NCBI GenBank assembly: GCA_037975125.1 | Contig: CM075853.1 | Location: forward strand, 35,795,113-35,859,112 | Direction of reading: 5' to 3' | Length of the DNA stretch: 64,000 nt | Source: Latrodectus hesperus | Taxonomy: Eukaryota > Arthropoda > Arachnida > Araneae > Theridiidae | Shown: positions 11,860 through 24,130 of the stretch, one piece after another | Layout of the letters: each line of letters starts with the position of its first letter | Position numbering within the stretch: position 1 is the first letter of the stretch | Program-made: the position numbers and the translations under genes | Notes under the pieces: generated by a model | The model's input: only the letters and a program-made list of their open reading frames with translations | Told to the model about the DNA's origin: nothing | Databases searched by the model: none

Positions 11860-14800
11860 CAATAGTATAAAACTATTTTTTGTCAAACACACATAATTAT
11901 CTTATATTTATATGTTTTTATTATAGATTATATTTTATGTATCCACAGCGAAAAGCTTAAAAATGCATTTGCAAATTAACAATACGGGACACCCTTCCAA
12001 AATTTCTATTAAACTGTATTTATCTAAAATTTGATATTTAGTTTCAAATGTTTTGAATAATAATTTTTAAAAAGTCATTAAATGCCTATTTTTGCTTTCT
12101 CTCACAAAAACAGTTGAACTAAACTGATATACAATCTAAATACAGTAAATTTTCTTGAAAAAAATAAAAGAATTTAGCAGACAATATTTAATACAGATTT
12201 TTACTTATAATTTTTCATAAAAGAATCTCATTTATCATCTTTATATTCTTATTTAAGGAAACTTTATTTGATTATTAATTTTCTTGAAACTTTTCTTAAT
12301 TTCATCAAATCCTTGTAAATATGTAATAATCACTTAATTTATATTGACCATTTTATTAGACTTCGCATTGAGTTCAATCCAATTCCTAATTTCAATTGAG
12401 AAATATTATAAAATTTATGCTATTTCTTCTCCATTTTGCTATAAATAGAAAAATGCTCTGTTCAAAAATTTTGTGAAACTTTGAACTTAAATATCGTTGC
12501 ATATTTTGGTACAAAAAAACAAAATCATTAGATTCTTGACGTATCATCAGTTAACTATCAACTATCACATAATTTTATTTGTTTACAATGAACATGAGTT
12601 TATTTCTGAATACAGTTCTTAGCTTGATTATAAATAACCAATCAATTAATTAAAAATCTGAATCATCATTCAATATTTCAATTATTAACTCAATATTTAA
12701 CTTTATAAAATCATATGATTACTTTTAGTGCCTAATTTGCTTTATAGAATGACATGAATTTTTTCGTAAATTTATATTGAAAACTAACTATAAAGCTTTA
12801 ATTTCTTATCAACTTTTAAATTAACTATCAAGTAATTTACAAAAAATAATTTTTATTTATTTTTCCATTTCGAACTCTTTTTATACTTTAGATTATTTAG
12901 CGGGTTGATCTTATGTTATTAGTGATTCTATGACAAAATTGAGTAATAGACTTGATTTTACTATCCAGATATAATTTTGACAAAAAAATATCCCCAATAT
13001 GCTAAGAAATTAAAAATATTAAAAAATTCTATTTATTTCTTAAATAAAATAAGGTTTTGACATTTTTGAACAACTCTGAAAATATTAACTAAAAATAATA
13101 AATGGCTTTTTTTCCATTTTCTTTAAGAAGCTTAGTGTAAATTACATTTTGACACTAACGTAAGAGCAAAGACTTAGAAGTAATCCGATTTCTTTTCTCA
13201 ATTTCATGTCATTCTTTATTTGGAAGTGAAGATTATTTGTTACTATCACATAGCTACTTAGCCATATTTATTTTAACGTTTCTAGGCAAAAACATCTTTT
13301 TTAGATTAATTAATTTTAGGGTTAATGCACTCAATTTTTAGCTATGTTTAAAAAAGTAATGACGTTAGAAAATATTAGAAAGGAGATTCATATATTTTTT
13401 ATTGTTAAGGATTTGATAATTTCTGATAGAGATACATTCTGTAAAGTGTATGATTTATATATGTATTGCTGTTAATTAATAATAACTATACATTTTCTAC
13501 ATTTGAAAATAAATATGTATTTATCAAGTATTTAATATAAGTACTTATGTATTTAAATATTTCAAAATATGTTATATATATAATAGTTAATATTTGTGTC
13601 TCTTAAGTGGTTTGGTATTGTTTCATGCTACTTTATTTCAATTACTTCAAACATAATAACATTTTTACAATAAAGTTTTATGGTATGATTATATTTATAC
13701 AAAGCACTTATTAATTATCATTATAAATAACTTTTGCTTTTTTATTGATTAATATGTTAAAACCAAATTCTATATTACTAGCCAAAATTCATTAGTTTTT
13801 TATATACATATTTATTGCTTAAAATCCCACAATTTATATACATGCGAACATATATTTATTTAAGTAATTATTTGTCTTTTTCCTACGTTGAATACATTTT
13901 GGTATAAAAATATTCATTAATTCAACATTATGGAGAGAAATAAGTAATATAAAACAGGTTTTGGGTTTGAAATATCTTCCGCAAAATTTAAGCTTATTTT
14001 AGAAGCTCAATAAAGTATATGCTCTGAGCATTCTCATTACTTTCTTTTGAAATAGAAAACAAAATATTACAAAACATTTTGCTAACATAATATCTTCAAA
14101 AGAAAATAAAATTGTTTTAACAAAGAAAATTTATTAAAGAAGACATTTGTGCTCATAAATATTGATTACTTCAATGAATAGAAAATTTTAATGTTAAGAG
14201 CAATTATAAAATCATAAATACATTCAAAAATATAATAACTCAAACTTTATGCTCCATCATGACAGAATTTTTTCCTATATACGTTAATATTTTATACAGA
14301 TTTTAAAATATTTTTATTGCAATGTATTGCTAAATTTGCTCAATTCAAAGATGCTTTCATCAAAATATTTAATAATTATAATTTTTAAATAGCATGATGT
14401 TAATCCCATTAAACTAAATGATGTATTTTAATGAAGAAATTAAGAAATTTTTGCTATTTTTTTAATTAAATGTTTTAATTTTATTAGAAATACTTAACGC
14501 TTATACATAATTTACTGAAATTAAAATGTTTTAAAAGCACACAGTTTACTTAATAAAATATATTCTCTGAAATGTAATCCAATAAATATGTACATTTAAG
14601 TAGTAAAATTAGATTAGAACGTTAATGGTAAAATAGAATTTTCTATTTAATCAATAATTACTTTCGCATTTTGATAATGATATTTTACATTCAAAAATTA
14701 TTTTAATATGTATAAATCTTGGAAAAATTTCCAATTTATAAAAGTGCAATAAGATATTTTAAACCTTAAAATCCATAAATCTTTATATTGAGGTTCAATT

Positions 14801-15650
14801 ATTCAAATTTATAATTTACTTATTTTAATTACATGAATTTTTACCGATATAAATTTAGAATTAATTTTACACTAACATTCTTCATATTTATATTAATAAC
14901 AATAAATGAAATTTTATAAAATTATATACTTAATGTAAAACATTTTCTTTGATTATTGAAATTTATTTAAATTTGTTGAATAACATTGCTTAAATCCAAA
15001 TTGTAGTTTGAAACAAAACAGTTAAAAAGTTCCAAATATGCCAGTCCAATATTTCTTCTTTTAACTTTGGTTCCTGTACTATTTTTAATAAAAAATATAA
15101 GTTATCACATCTAAACGAATACATAAAATTTTCAAATAACTATCTAAACTCATACAAAATTTTAAATATTTCATACGTAATATGTAATTAAAACATAAGA
15201 TATTAGAAATGTTTAACAGTATTTTTTATTTCTTAATTCAAACATTAAAATTTTATCAGAAATCTTAAATATGTAAACGTTAGTTCAGCTAGATTTTATT
15301 ATTTTAAAATATCAATGCAAAGATGAGTTTAACCTAGAAATATATTGAGAGAGAGGACTATAACGGATTTCCTATTATAAAATTTTAGTATCTTCATTAT
15401 TAGTAGTAATATTCGCTAATAGCTGAAACAATTAATTTATTAAATAAGTATATTTTACATATTTATGTACTTTACTGCTTCATTTTATTAACTATATAAA
15501 ACAGTTTTAATTTACCATATATTTTTATTCAATTTTGCTCAGACGTAATGAACTAGTCTGGATTGTTTGATAAAAAAATTTTGATTTGAATAAATGTTTT
15601 ATTTTTCTGTTAGTCTCCATGGTGGAACTTCTTATTTTATTAAACATTCA
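11860..15650. other. AT-rich DNA, nothing recognisable
   Basis: Nearly 4 kb of homopolymer-rich sequence with stops in all frames. No SINE head, long hairpin or splice-flanked frame was noticed. Confidence 0.55.
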
Positions 15651-15726
15651 TCTAATACATCTGTAAATAAGACATTGGATCACATACACTTAGTGATCCA
15701 ATGTCTTTTTTTACAGATGTATTAGA
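15651..15726. repeat. Near-perfect inverted repeat, about 33-bp arms, 9-bp loop
   Basis: The left arm (15651-15683) contains ACATCTGT and GACATTGGATCAC. The right arm (15693-15726) is its reverse complement with one substitution and one extra T in the central T-run. The loop is ATACACTTA. As RNA it would fold into a strong stem of miRNA-precursor-like length, though with a very short loop. It may equally be a tiny foldback transposon or a template-switch product. Confidence 0.9.
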
Positions 15727-16016
15727 TAAATACAAAACAATTTTGAAAATTTTCAAAAAAAATATGTTTTTGAAAAAAACACACACGAATTCCTATTATA
15801 TGTTTACTGTGGAAAAATAACATTTCACAAAGTCTTTTTTAAGCACAATATGCATTTGAATGCTTATTTTACTTGTATTTCCGGTATACATTTATTGAAA
15901 AATCTATCACAAATTTACTAGAAAATATTTTATGTTCGGTATTGACCGTATAAAATCAAAATTACTAGTATATTTGATACCTAACCATCTGTTGCAATAC
16001 CTGTTATACATATTCT

Positions 16017-16226
16017 CATGTTGAAAATGGGCCGAGCTGGCAGCCGAATGGTTAGCGCTCTTGCCTTCGGTTCAACAGTTCGTGGGTTCGAATCCCACCT
16101 TGGGCATGGATGTTTGTAGTGGTTCGGAATCCACTTTAAACCGTAAGTCCCGGTCTAATTAGCCCTCGTGTGCAAAAAATGACCGTTGAGCGACAAACAA
16201 ACCAAACCAAACCATGTTGAAAATGG
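16017..16226 (+). mobile_element. Complete tRNA-derived SINE with 14-bp target-site duplication
   Basis: The 14-base duplication CATGTTGAAAATGG lies at 16017-16030 and 16213-16226, perfectly matched. The 182-base body starts GCCGAGCTGGCAGCCGAATGG (A-box region), has a perfect T-arm-like stem GTGGG-TTCGAAT-CCCAC containing the B box, and ends in a (CAAAC)n-type tail. The duplication and intact boxes show insertion by target-primed reverse transcription, fairly recently. It landed at the edge of a mariner relic. A diverged relative lies at 3395. It has no open reading frame and depends on a LINE partner. Confidence 0.95.
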
Positions 16227-16472
16227 AGGTTCGTTGTGACCGTTTAGCCCGTTGGTAGCAATTTATAGTGAACCACTTGATGACTTATCCACCAGATACC
16301 AGCTTCATCACAGAGGAACAAACAAATCTCCTGACATGAATTTGTTTAACCAACTTTTCCGTACGTCCATTCACAGCACTATTCCCAAACACTTGACATA
16401 TGCAGCAGCTGATGAGCCCACTTTGAAGTCATAAAGCAAACAACATCGAACGAGCATTTTGAACAAGTCCAT
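16227..16472 (-). pseudogene. Decayed mariner-type (Tc1/mariner) transposase, N-terminal part
   Basis: A minus-strand frame from ATG at 16472 gives MDLFKMLVRCCLLYDFK then VGSSAAAYVK. This resembles the N-terminal helix-turn-helix of mariner transposases (family pattern FEFK-G-AAET). After a stop, VNGRTEK (16374-16354) is read in a shifted frame and WLNKFMSGDL (16352-16323) in the first frame, matching the known VNERT..RWFKKFRSGDL stretch. Further stops follow. The catalytic DD34D region is absent, and no terminal inverted repeats were identified. The plus-strand 60-codon frame over the same bases is its shadow. The match is from memory of the family. Confidence 0.6.
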
Positions 16473-16498
16473 TTCTCTTTGCTACTGTACGAGCTACG

Positions 16499-16532
16499 AT
16501 TGATGAATGTGCACGGTGGGCCTGCTTTTATA
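16499..16532 (-). promoter_or_regulatory. TATA box plus initiator-like site upstream of the mariner relic
   Basis: On the minus strand TATAAAAG lies at 16532-16525, followed about 28 bases later by TCATCAAT, an initiator-like sequence with its A at 16504. The ATG of the mariner-type frame is some 30 bases further on at 16472. Spacing fits an RNA polymerase II core promoter, so this may be the element's own promoter. Activity today is unlikely because the coding part is broken. Confidence 0.4.
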
Positions 16533-17399
16533 ATGACTTACATTCCCATTCTCGAAGGACTAGTGTCTCAACCATGTCTTTCACTTATTTGTATTCTTAT
16601 TCTCAATTCATTAAATAAAAACGGGAAACCGCAAGAGCTTTCTTTTTTACCTTATACTCTTATTTTTGTGTCATTTTTGCATCATCTTAAATTTTTTTAT
16701 CAGGATAGTACAGAATCTAGGATAATTTAAATATTTTACTTTTCGATTTCCAACAAATGTATCCATTTCAGGAACTTTTCAATCAGAAATATTAAAAAAA
16801 ATTTTGTATTGTTTCTCCACTTAGCAAACAAAACTAAACATGAATAAAAAAAATGTAAATTATTAACCCAAATTTCTCAAAAATGAATATTTTGAATATG
16901 AAAACTTATTTGTTTTATGCAAAAAACACTCATAAATTTTAAAACAGTTTTTAAAAAAGAAAATATTATGCACTTAATTAAGAAACTCACTTTTTAAATA
17001 AAACACAAAAATTATGCAGTAATTTATCATCTTCTAAATACATGATAAAGCTTTATTTTTAAGAAATATTTTTCTTATAATGTTTCCTAATATTATTAAA
17101 AACTAATTTTAATTCAGAAACGTTAATTTAAAGATATTTCTATCAACATAATACAAAGCATATTAAATAATGTAAGAAATATCAAAGAGGAAAAACTTAT
17201 ACTTTACTCAAACAGTTAATTATTTTTAAATATAATAGTAACTTAACCATGAATTCATAAAACAAATACATAAATCATTAATAAATTCCTACATTACAAT
17301 AAAAAATTTCTATAAAAACACAATCAAGATGTTTGTGTTTTTACCAAAAAAAAGAGGTTGTGTGTGAAAAGATAATATTTTAACATTTTCATATGCCTA
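16533..17399. other. Possible mariner flank, then AT-rich DNA
   Basis: The first 100 bases or so keep the more balanced composition of the mariner relic and may hold its 5' end; an 83-codon plus-strand frame (16479-16730) overlaps it without any domain. From about 16740 the sequence is plain AT-rich DNA. Confidence 0.4.
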
Positions 17400-17725
17400 A
17401 TTTAGAAAAACTTCCTTTCATTAAAAAAGGATATTTCCCTTATCAAACATGTTTAATTTTCTCGCAGAAAAATGTCAAGTAAAAATATACTTCATTTCTT
17501 TACAGATATGAGTGTAAAAGAATGTAATTACTTTTTTTTAGTATAATTCCACACGATGTTTTAAAGAAGAGAAATAAAACCAAATCAAATTTGTTCTGAA
17601 TTTCAGGAAAAGAGAATATAAATTACAAGGTTTCTTTTTCTTGTACCAAAATCCATTAATTCTGATTTTTAAAGGAGTTAATATACGACTGCATTTGAGA
17701 AAGTATAAATTTTCAATACTTAATT
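17400..17725 (+). repeat. Interspersed repeat B, copy 1
   Basis: Shares an ordered set of blocks with 31860-32175: CCTTTCATTA-AAAAA, TTTTAAAGAAGAGAAATAA, ATCAA-TTT-TGA, a GAGGTTTC-TTTC core (ACAAGGTTTCTTTTTCTTGTAC here) and a closing GTTT/CATTT-AGAAA. The copies are diverged with small indels. No frame is conserved between them, so they are probably non-coding. Strand is relative only. Function unknown; either an old mobile element or half of a segmental duplication. Confidence 0.6.
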
Positions 17726-18609
17726 TAATTTGTTAAACGATAACTTATTTACTAGTAATAAATAAGAATAAGCATCATATGGACGAAAATGTGAAACTTT
17801 TTATTACAACCTTTTATGTGGAGGATCAATAAATATTTTGCCAATGTTTCAACAACTATTTTATCATCATCAGCAGTATCAAAACGTTTCTTCTAATAAC
17901 CTTATTCACAGTTATAGTTTTCCACATTTGCTTGATGTTTTTATTGTACAAATAATTTTCTACTATTTTATTATATTTCTTTCAATCTGTCACTTCATAT
18001 GATTTATAAATTTTATTAATATTTTTTTTGCATAAGTGTTTAACTTCATGCAAAAAGAATATTATACTCATTTTTATTTAGTATAAATTAAAATAAATGA
18101 ATTCTGGATCTGAGCAATTTGAATAAATTTAATATTATTTGCCTACTTTTTTATTTATTATCATAACTTTCTTAAACTGTTTGACAGTTTAAATCACTTT
18201 ATAATTACAAGTGGAAAATTTATTTTTAAGAGCGCTTCCAAATTTTCTACATATTATATACCTGTTAATTAAATAAAATGATAATAATTTAAGAGAAAAA
18301 ATGTTGTTGTTTTTGTTGTATTGTTTATATCTATTGTTAATTTTTTATTTATATGTTTCTTCAATGAAAGTAATGAAACTTATAAAATTAATTCAATATT
18401 ACACACTTAAACTAAAAAAGCATACTCTACGAAGCACTTAAAGAAAATCTGTTAAACAATAGAAATTTGCTATTTTTACACCATTCAATATATTTTAGGA
18501 CTATTATTGAAGATTTTACTATATTAGATATTTTTCTGGCGGTTTAAAACTTTTACTATATTTACACAATTTTTGAAAATATACATACACAATGTATTTT
18601 AAAAATTCT
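17726..18609. other. AT-rich DNA, nothing recognisable
   Basis: No gene, repeat copy or RNA motif seen. Confidence 0.5.
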
Positions 18610-18637
18610 AAAATTGAAAATCTTCTACCATAAAATT
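18610..18637 (+). repeat. 28-bp dispersed direct repeat, first copy
   Basis: An exact 28-base match to 19243-19270, with the core GAAAATCTTCTACCATAAAA. Flanking sequence does not match, so this is a short duplication such as a gap-repair filler or a conserved fragment of a lost element. Confidence 0.9.
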
Positions 18638-19242
18638 ATAAAACTATTTACTTTTAAAAAACCAAAATTACTTTCTAAATCAGTTGTATATTTTCGTTTA
18701 GTAATAGAACTTTAAATGAAAAAATATAGAAAATCTATTTGCTCATAAAATTGTTATTAAATTTATTTTAAGATTATGTATAATTTTACTTTATTTGTAT
18801 TATATTTATGTATATTTGAAAAAGGTAGGTTATATACAATTTAAGTAGATATTATAATTAAAAAAGAAATACTATTATAAATTTTACTAAAATATAAAAA
18901 ATGAAAGTGCACAGCATAAATGCTTGTGAGTCTTTTCTATTCTTTAAAAATTACAATATTAAAAATGCAATTAATTATTGTTAAATCTGCTTAATTTTAT
19001 TCATTTAGTTTAAAAATATTAAAATAACTTATGAAACCCGAATTTTATGACATAGTAAAACATTCATTCAAAATTATTTTAAACTGAATATTAAGATTAA
19101 TTTCTGATTAAGCTCTAAGCTTAAGAATGTTTTCAATCAAGGAAGTTTATTCCTTACCAAACAATTTGTAATTACAATACTTAATCTTCTTTACTCGATA
19201 ATTCTGTATTCTTTACCAGTTTTTTGGACAGGTTTTAATTCG
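18638..19242. other. AT-rich DNA between the two 28-bp repeats
   Basis: Nothing recognisable; no coding frame or hairpin stands out. Confidence 0.5.
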
Positions 19243-19270
19243 AAAATTGAAAATCTTCTACCATAAAATT
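19243..19270 (+). repeat. 28-bp dispersed direct repeat, second copy
   Basis: Identical to 18610-18637 over 28 bases, 605 bases apart. Identity ends abruptly on both sides. Confidence 0.9.
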
Positions 19271-20613
19271 GAGCTTTTTTTAACCAAATTTAATTTAGTG
19301 GAGATAGATTTTTATTGCTTCTTTTGAAAATAAATTTGGCAACTACGATTTCTAGACTTTGCATTTTTTAATAAATATGTAAATTACTTCATCTTATTAA
19401 ACTAATACAAAAGATTAAATAAACCTTGACTAAAATAAATAAAATAAAATTTGATTAAATTAAACGAAAAACAATTAAATTAAGCAAAACTTGAAATTTT
19501 ATACTCAACTGATTTATTTTTACTAATATTAAAAGATCTAATATTAAAGAAACTGATTTAATTTATTGTTTTATTTAGTTACCTTTATATTATATATTTA
19601 TTTTCGCAATTTATTTTACATTGCAAAATATGCCTACAACAATTTGTATGACTCGTTACTGTTTTTCTGAATTTCTAATTGATTATCATTTTAAGACATA
19701 CAAATCTAAGTGTACAATTTTAACTATTGCTTTTTGTATATGTGTAAATCAATCTTTTAAATATATGAACAATGATAAAAACATTTAAATATAATTACTT
19801 TTTGCTTGTAAGATTGATTAATTATTTATCAGTCTTATAAATTAGTGAATGAGCTTTAAATCTTTTTTTAGTAAATTTAATTAATATTTTGAAGATTAAT
19901 GAAGACATTTAATAATTCCCTGAAATCACTATGATGTTTTCTTTTTAATGAGATTCTGTAAAATAAAAAAATATTGCTTTATGTTATGTTAGGAAAATTC
20001 TTCTTCTGCATTGAACTGCTCTCACTTCATTATAGAATTAACTGCAGAAATTTCTTCTAGCATATAAATATCTTCGAATAAATTAGTATTACTTTACTTG
20101 GAGCAAAACTGGAACCACATACCATTCCTGGAAGAAACTGTTATTTCAAATCACCGATAAGTGGGTAAGAAAGTTTCTTCTGAGTTTCTTTATTACTTTT
20201 CCAAGAGTGGCTTTTCAGAAATAGTCGAAGTATCATTAAGTGACAATATATAGGATCATTTTTTTTTTCAGATCATGAATGAATATCGATTTTTCTATGA
20301 ACATTATTCATGATCTATTCAGCTTTCAATGTACTTTCCACGTCATATCCTTATTTCAAGATGAATGGCAGATATTCCTTTGAAAGACACCATTTAGATG
20401 GTATTTAAGAAAAAATGTGAATGAAATACTAGGATAAAAACAATTCACTTTCTCAAAAACATTTTCAAAGGAAAGAGTAGTAACAAAAAATAAAGAATTT
20501 TATTTGATAAAATTGAAGCAGTTATTTGTTTCAAGAATATTTATCCTATTCTTAACTAAACACTTTAGAAAGATATTTTATTACTTTAATTTATTAAAAA
20601 AATAACTTAAATT
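19271..20613. other. AT-rich DNA with a slightly balanced patch
   Basis: Mostly homopolymer-rich. The patch 19980-20240 (around GGAACCACATACCATTCCTGG) is less AT-rich but has stops in all frames and no recognised motif. Confidence 0.4.
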
Positions 20614-20627
20614 CACACACACACACA
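20614..20627. repeat. (CA)7 microsatellite
   Basis: Short perfect CA tract within AT-rich DNA. Confidence 0.9.
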
Positions 20628-23600
20628 AAAGTGTTATAATGTAGTATATCATATTACAAAAACATAATACTGATAGAAATATTAGTTAAATTTTTACATT
20701 AATTAAAAGAAGAGCTTGATATTTCAAAACCAGCTAAGTAAAAAATTTTACTTTTTCCCAATATCCTGTTCAGCGAAAATTTTTAACCTTCTGCACTATA
20801 AGAAAAATCGAAATAATCGTATATTGCAACGTATCTAATGCAGCGTTATCGTAGCAGCGAAGGCGATTGAATTTCCTTAATTCAGTTTCAAAAACCAAGC
20901 AGAAAAGTTCGAAATCAATAAATAAATTTTATGTGATTATTGAGCATTTTCCCTCATTCAGAGTATTTATTTAAATATTTGGAAAAACATAAAAATATAA
21001 TATCAATTTGTTTGTAATATTAGGGTTGAAAATACATTAAAGAATACAACTATTAAAAATGGGAATCCTAATACTCTAAAAAACAAAAAATATTAATCTA
21101 CAATTTGCAACTAAGATCATGTATTTACTAGCTAGATATCACTCTTGGGATTAGTGCCTTTTAACATTACGTTTTTAGTACTTTTGTTGACGATCTCATC
21201 TTTATATTTTTGTAATATGTGCTTTTTAAGTGGGAAACTTATTCGCAAAATTTCTTAAATAGTAAGATTTAACTACTTCTTAAATTAAGAACTTCTAATA
21301 ACTTTGAAATCTAATTTACCTGAATTGGACATTTGTAATTACTTTTGCAAACGTAGCCACTTATGATATAAGAAAAGTGGAAATACACTATTCTTTATTA
21401 AAAAACTTTTATTTAGAATAAAATGAAAAAAAACTATCTTAAAATTTCTAAATTATATGATGAAGATAAATTTATCTGAATACAAATTGCAACTTATTAA
21501 ATACTTAAATAAGATTCCTCACATCAGCAGCAGAAAAGATAAAATGAATATTTTTAAGAAAATAATAAAAAGTTTTCTCTTTCACATGTTTAATTAAAAA
21601 AATTAATTAGAAAAGCAGATTTTTTTCTAGTTAACATATTTATTTATAATACAAATTTATTACATATTTATTATTTATTCATAATACACGTTTTACTAAT
21701 AATATAAATTACAAATTTGTATTAATTAATTTTTTTCTTTATTGTTCAGCTCTGAACATTTTTATGAATCACTTCAATTTAAAATTTAGCTTTCAAATGT
21801 TCATATTCTATATATTGTGGAATTACTAATACTTTTGTGGAGAAGTACTAACAGTTTCCATACACAATCTAATCACAAATATTGTTATTTAATCACAATA
21901 GCAGAAACTATCAGATGGTATTTCTGTATAAGTTTTCATAAACTAAGTGTGTATTGGTATAATATTGCTTAATGTAAACTTTATACGTCTTTACGAACTG
22001 CATAATTAAAATTATATTAATGATTATTTGATGCTAAATATTTTTCTATAATTTATATTAATTAAAATTTCAAATTGAATTATTATATTTATTTAATTTT
22101 TTTAAGAAACATTCAATAAATGTCAGTGAAAAATGACAAAAATAGGTTGTTCACAATAAGTTAACGGGATCGTTAAATCAAATTCACTAACAATTTGACA
22201 ATATTTTTTAAAAAAGAATCATTTAAAAAGTGTGTTTTATGTTAATATGTGTTTTGTATACTTTTATGCATCTTAAGAGAAAAATGCTATTATTAAACTA
22301 ATAATTTACAGTAAACTGCATTATTTAGCTATCAATAAATTTTTCATCTCACCAAATTATTTTTTTAGTTTGCTGATATCATAAAAATAAAATTTGCTGC
22401 TACCAACAAAGTTTAATTAAATAAAATAATAGTTATACATAAAAATGTGACTAGTATTCTGTTTTATTTATAAAGATTATCTGTGTATTTTCAAAGAATT
22501 AATGAATCCCCTAATACAATTACTTAAATGTAGTTTTTAAATCAATTTAATTTTCCACTGAAACTACTTGGTAATAGATTAATACAATGAATAGTAAGGA
22601 ATAGTTAAGTAATTTTAATTCAATGTGAGTTTTTTATTTGCCCTGAATATTGTTAAATCATATTCTAATTTATTCCTTGCAATCTAATTAAATTATCCGT
22701 GTAACATGTGTTATATTTACAAAAGTGTTTGTTTTATTCAATATATTTTATACATTCGTGCATATGAGCAACATTATGTGATATAATTTCAAAGAACTTA
22801 TTACATTAATATATTTTGCTTGAATATAAATTCTTATGAAATATTTTCCCTATTTGCTTCTAAGTATTTATTAAACGAGTTCTGAATAAGTTACTTTAAT
22901 AAATATTAACATAATTTGTTGATTATATATAAACTATTTAAAAACTCCTAAAATAAATGTCTTTTTATAAGTTTACAAAATCAAAGTTGAAATTTCTTCC
23001 CTTTGCATAAAAGGCGATTGTTCATAATACTATATAGACGATTATTTTGCTTCTGCATTTTTACTGAGTAGGGAAAGTGTTTCTTTGTATAATACATTGA
23101 ATATTAATGCACTAAACCTAAGTGAATGAATTGTTTCCCAGTTGAAATTTAGAAACTGTTTCATTTTAATACGAATTAACATTTAAAATATTTTAATTGA
23201 TATTATTAGAATTTAAAAAAAACATATTTGCAAATGAGTATGTTAGAAAAGATTCATATTAAAGGAAATAAAAGGAAGCTTTTATAGTTATTATGTACCA
23301 AAATGTGAAACAGAAAACTTCTTTTAAAGATACTTCATAAAACACAATAAGTGACCTTTTAATGTTACTTTTTATTTTATGAGTACATATTATCAATTAA
23401 TTGCAAAATTTTGAAAAACAAGTGTTTTCTTATATATGCATTTATCGCTATCAAATACTTAAAAAAGGTTTCCTCTTGAAACTATATCTTAAACAGTTTA
23501 TACCAGTGAAACAATTTTAACAAATCTTTTTAATTTTGAGGAAAACATTCATGTTTCTTAATAGAATACAAAACAGGGAAAATACAAATGCCTTTAGCGA

Positions 23601-23639
23601 TAAATTCCAAATTCTTTAATAAAACAACAAAAGAATAAA
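20628..23639. other. AT-rich DNA with a small GC-raised patch
   Basis: The patch 20770-20885 has CpG-containing sequence (GCAGCGTTATCGTAGCAGCG) with no open frame. The remaining 2.7 kb shows nothing recognisable. Confidence 0.45.
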
Positions 23640-24130
23640 TTGAAATACCTTTAAAAACTATTGATAAATGATATTCTTATCTAAGACTCTCGAGCAAAAA
23701 TTTGCATTTTGTTAGGAAAACACGTAAAACATAAAAAGAACACACGAACTTAGACTTCTTTACATCTTACTTATCATCAATCTCTATTTTACTGTACAGC
23801 ATCAAAACACTTTGAATTTAACCCAAAAAAATTCACAAATCCCAAGTTGAAAATTACTTTTCTAAGCAAAATTACCATTTACCTTGGTTTACAGACAATG
23901 GAAACAAGCCTTACACAACAAGGTTTGTTTTTAAGAACAAGATAAATAATTTCTGCCTAAAAAGGAAAGAAAACCAAGTTATTTATTTCAGCGTTCCAAA
24001 ATGGAAAAACCTAAGAAAAGCCTTGTTTAAAAACACTTCTCTTTAATATTTTAGTAATTTTTCAAGTTTTTCATTTCTAGTGACATTTTATTTTCTCGTT
24101 GACAAATGAGACTTTATGCATAAAAAATTT
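23640..24130 (+). repeat. Interspersed repeat A, copy 1
   Basis: Clearly homologous to 42776-43265. Matching blocks in order: CTATTGATAAATGATA-TCTTAT, ACACA-GAAC, TACATCTTACTTA followed by AATCTCTATTT, TTTAACCC-AAAAAATTCACA, GAAAATTACTTTTCTAA-CAAAATTAC, ATAAATAATTTC and a final ATGAGACTTTATGC against ATGAAGCTTTTATGC. The best block (23770-23875) reads as roughly three of four bases identical by eye. No shared reading frame. Identity of the parent element is unknown. Confidence 0.75.

Noticed and set aside
16252..16730. 60- and 83-codon plus-strand frames
   Set aside because: The first is the antisense shadow of the mariner-type relic; the second has no domain and lies over its upstream flank.
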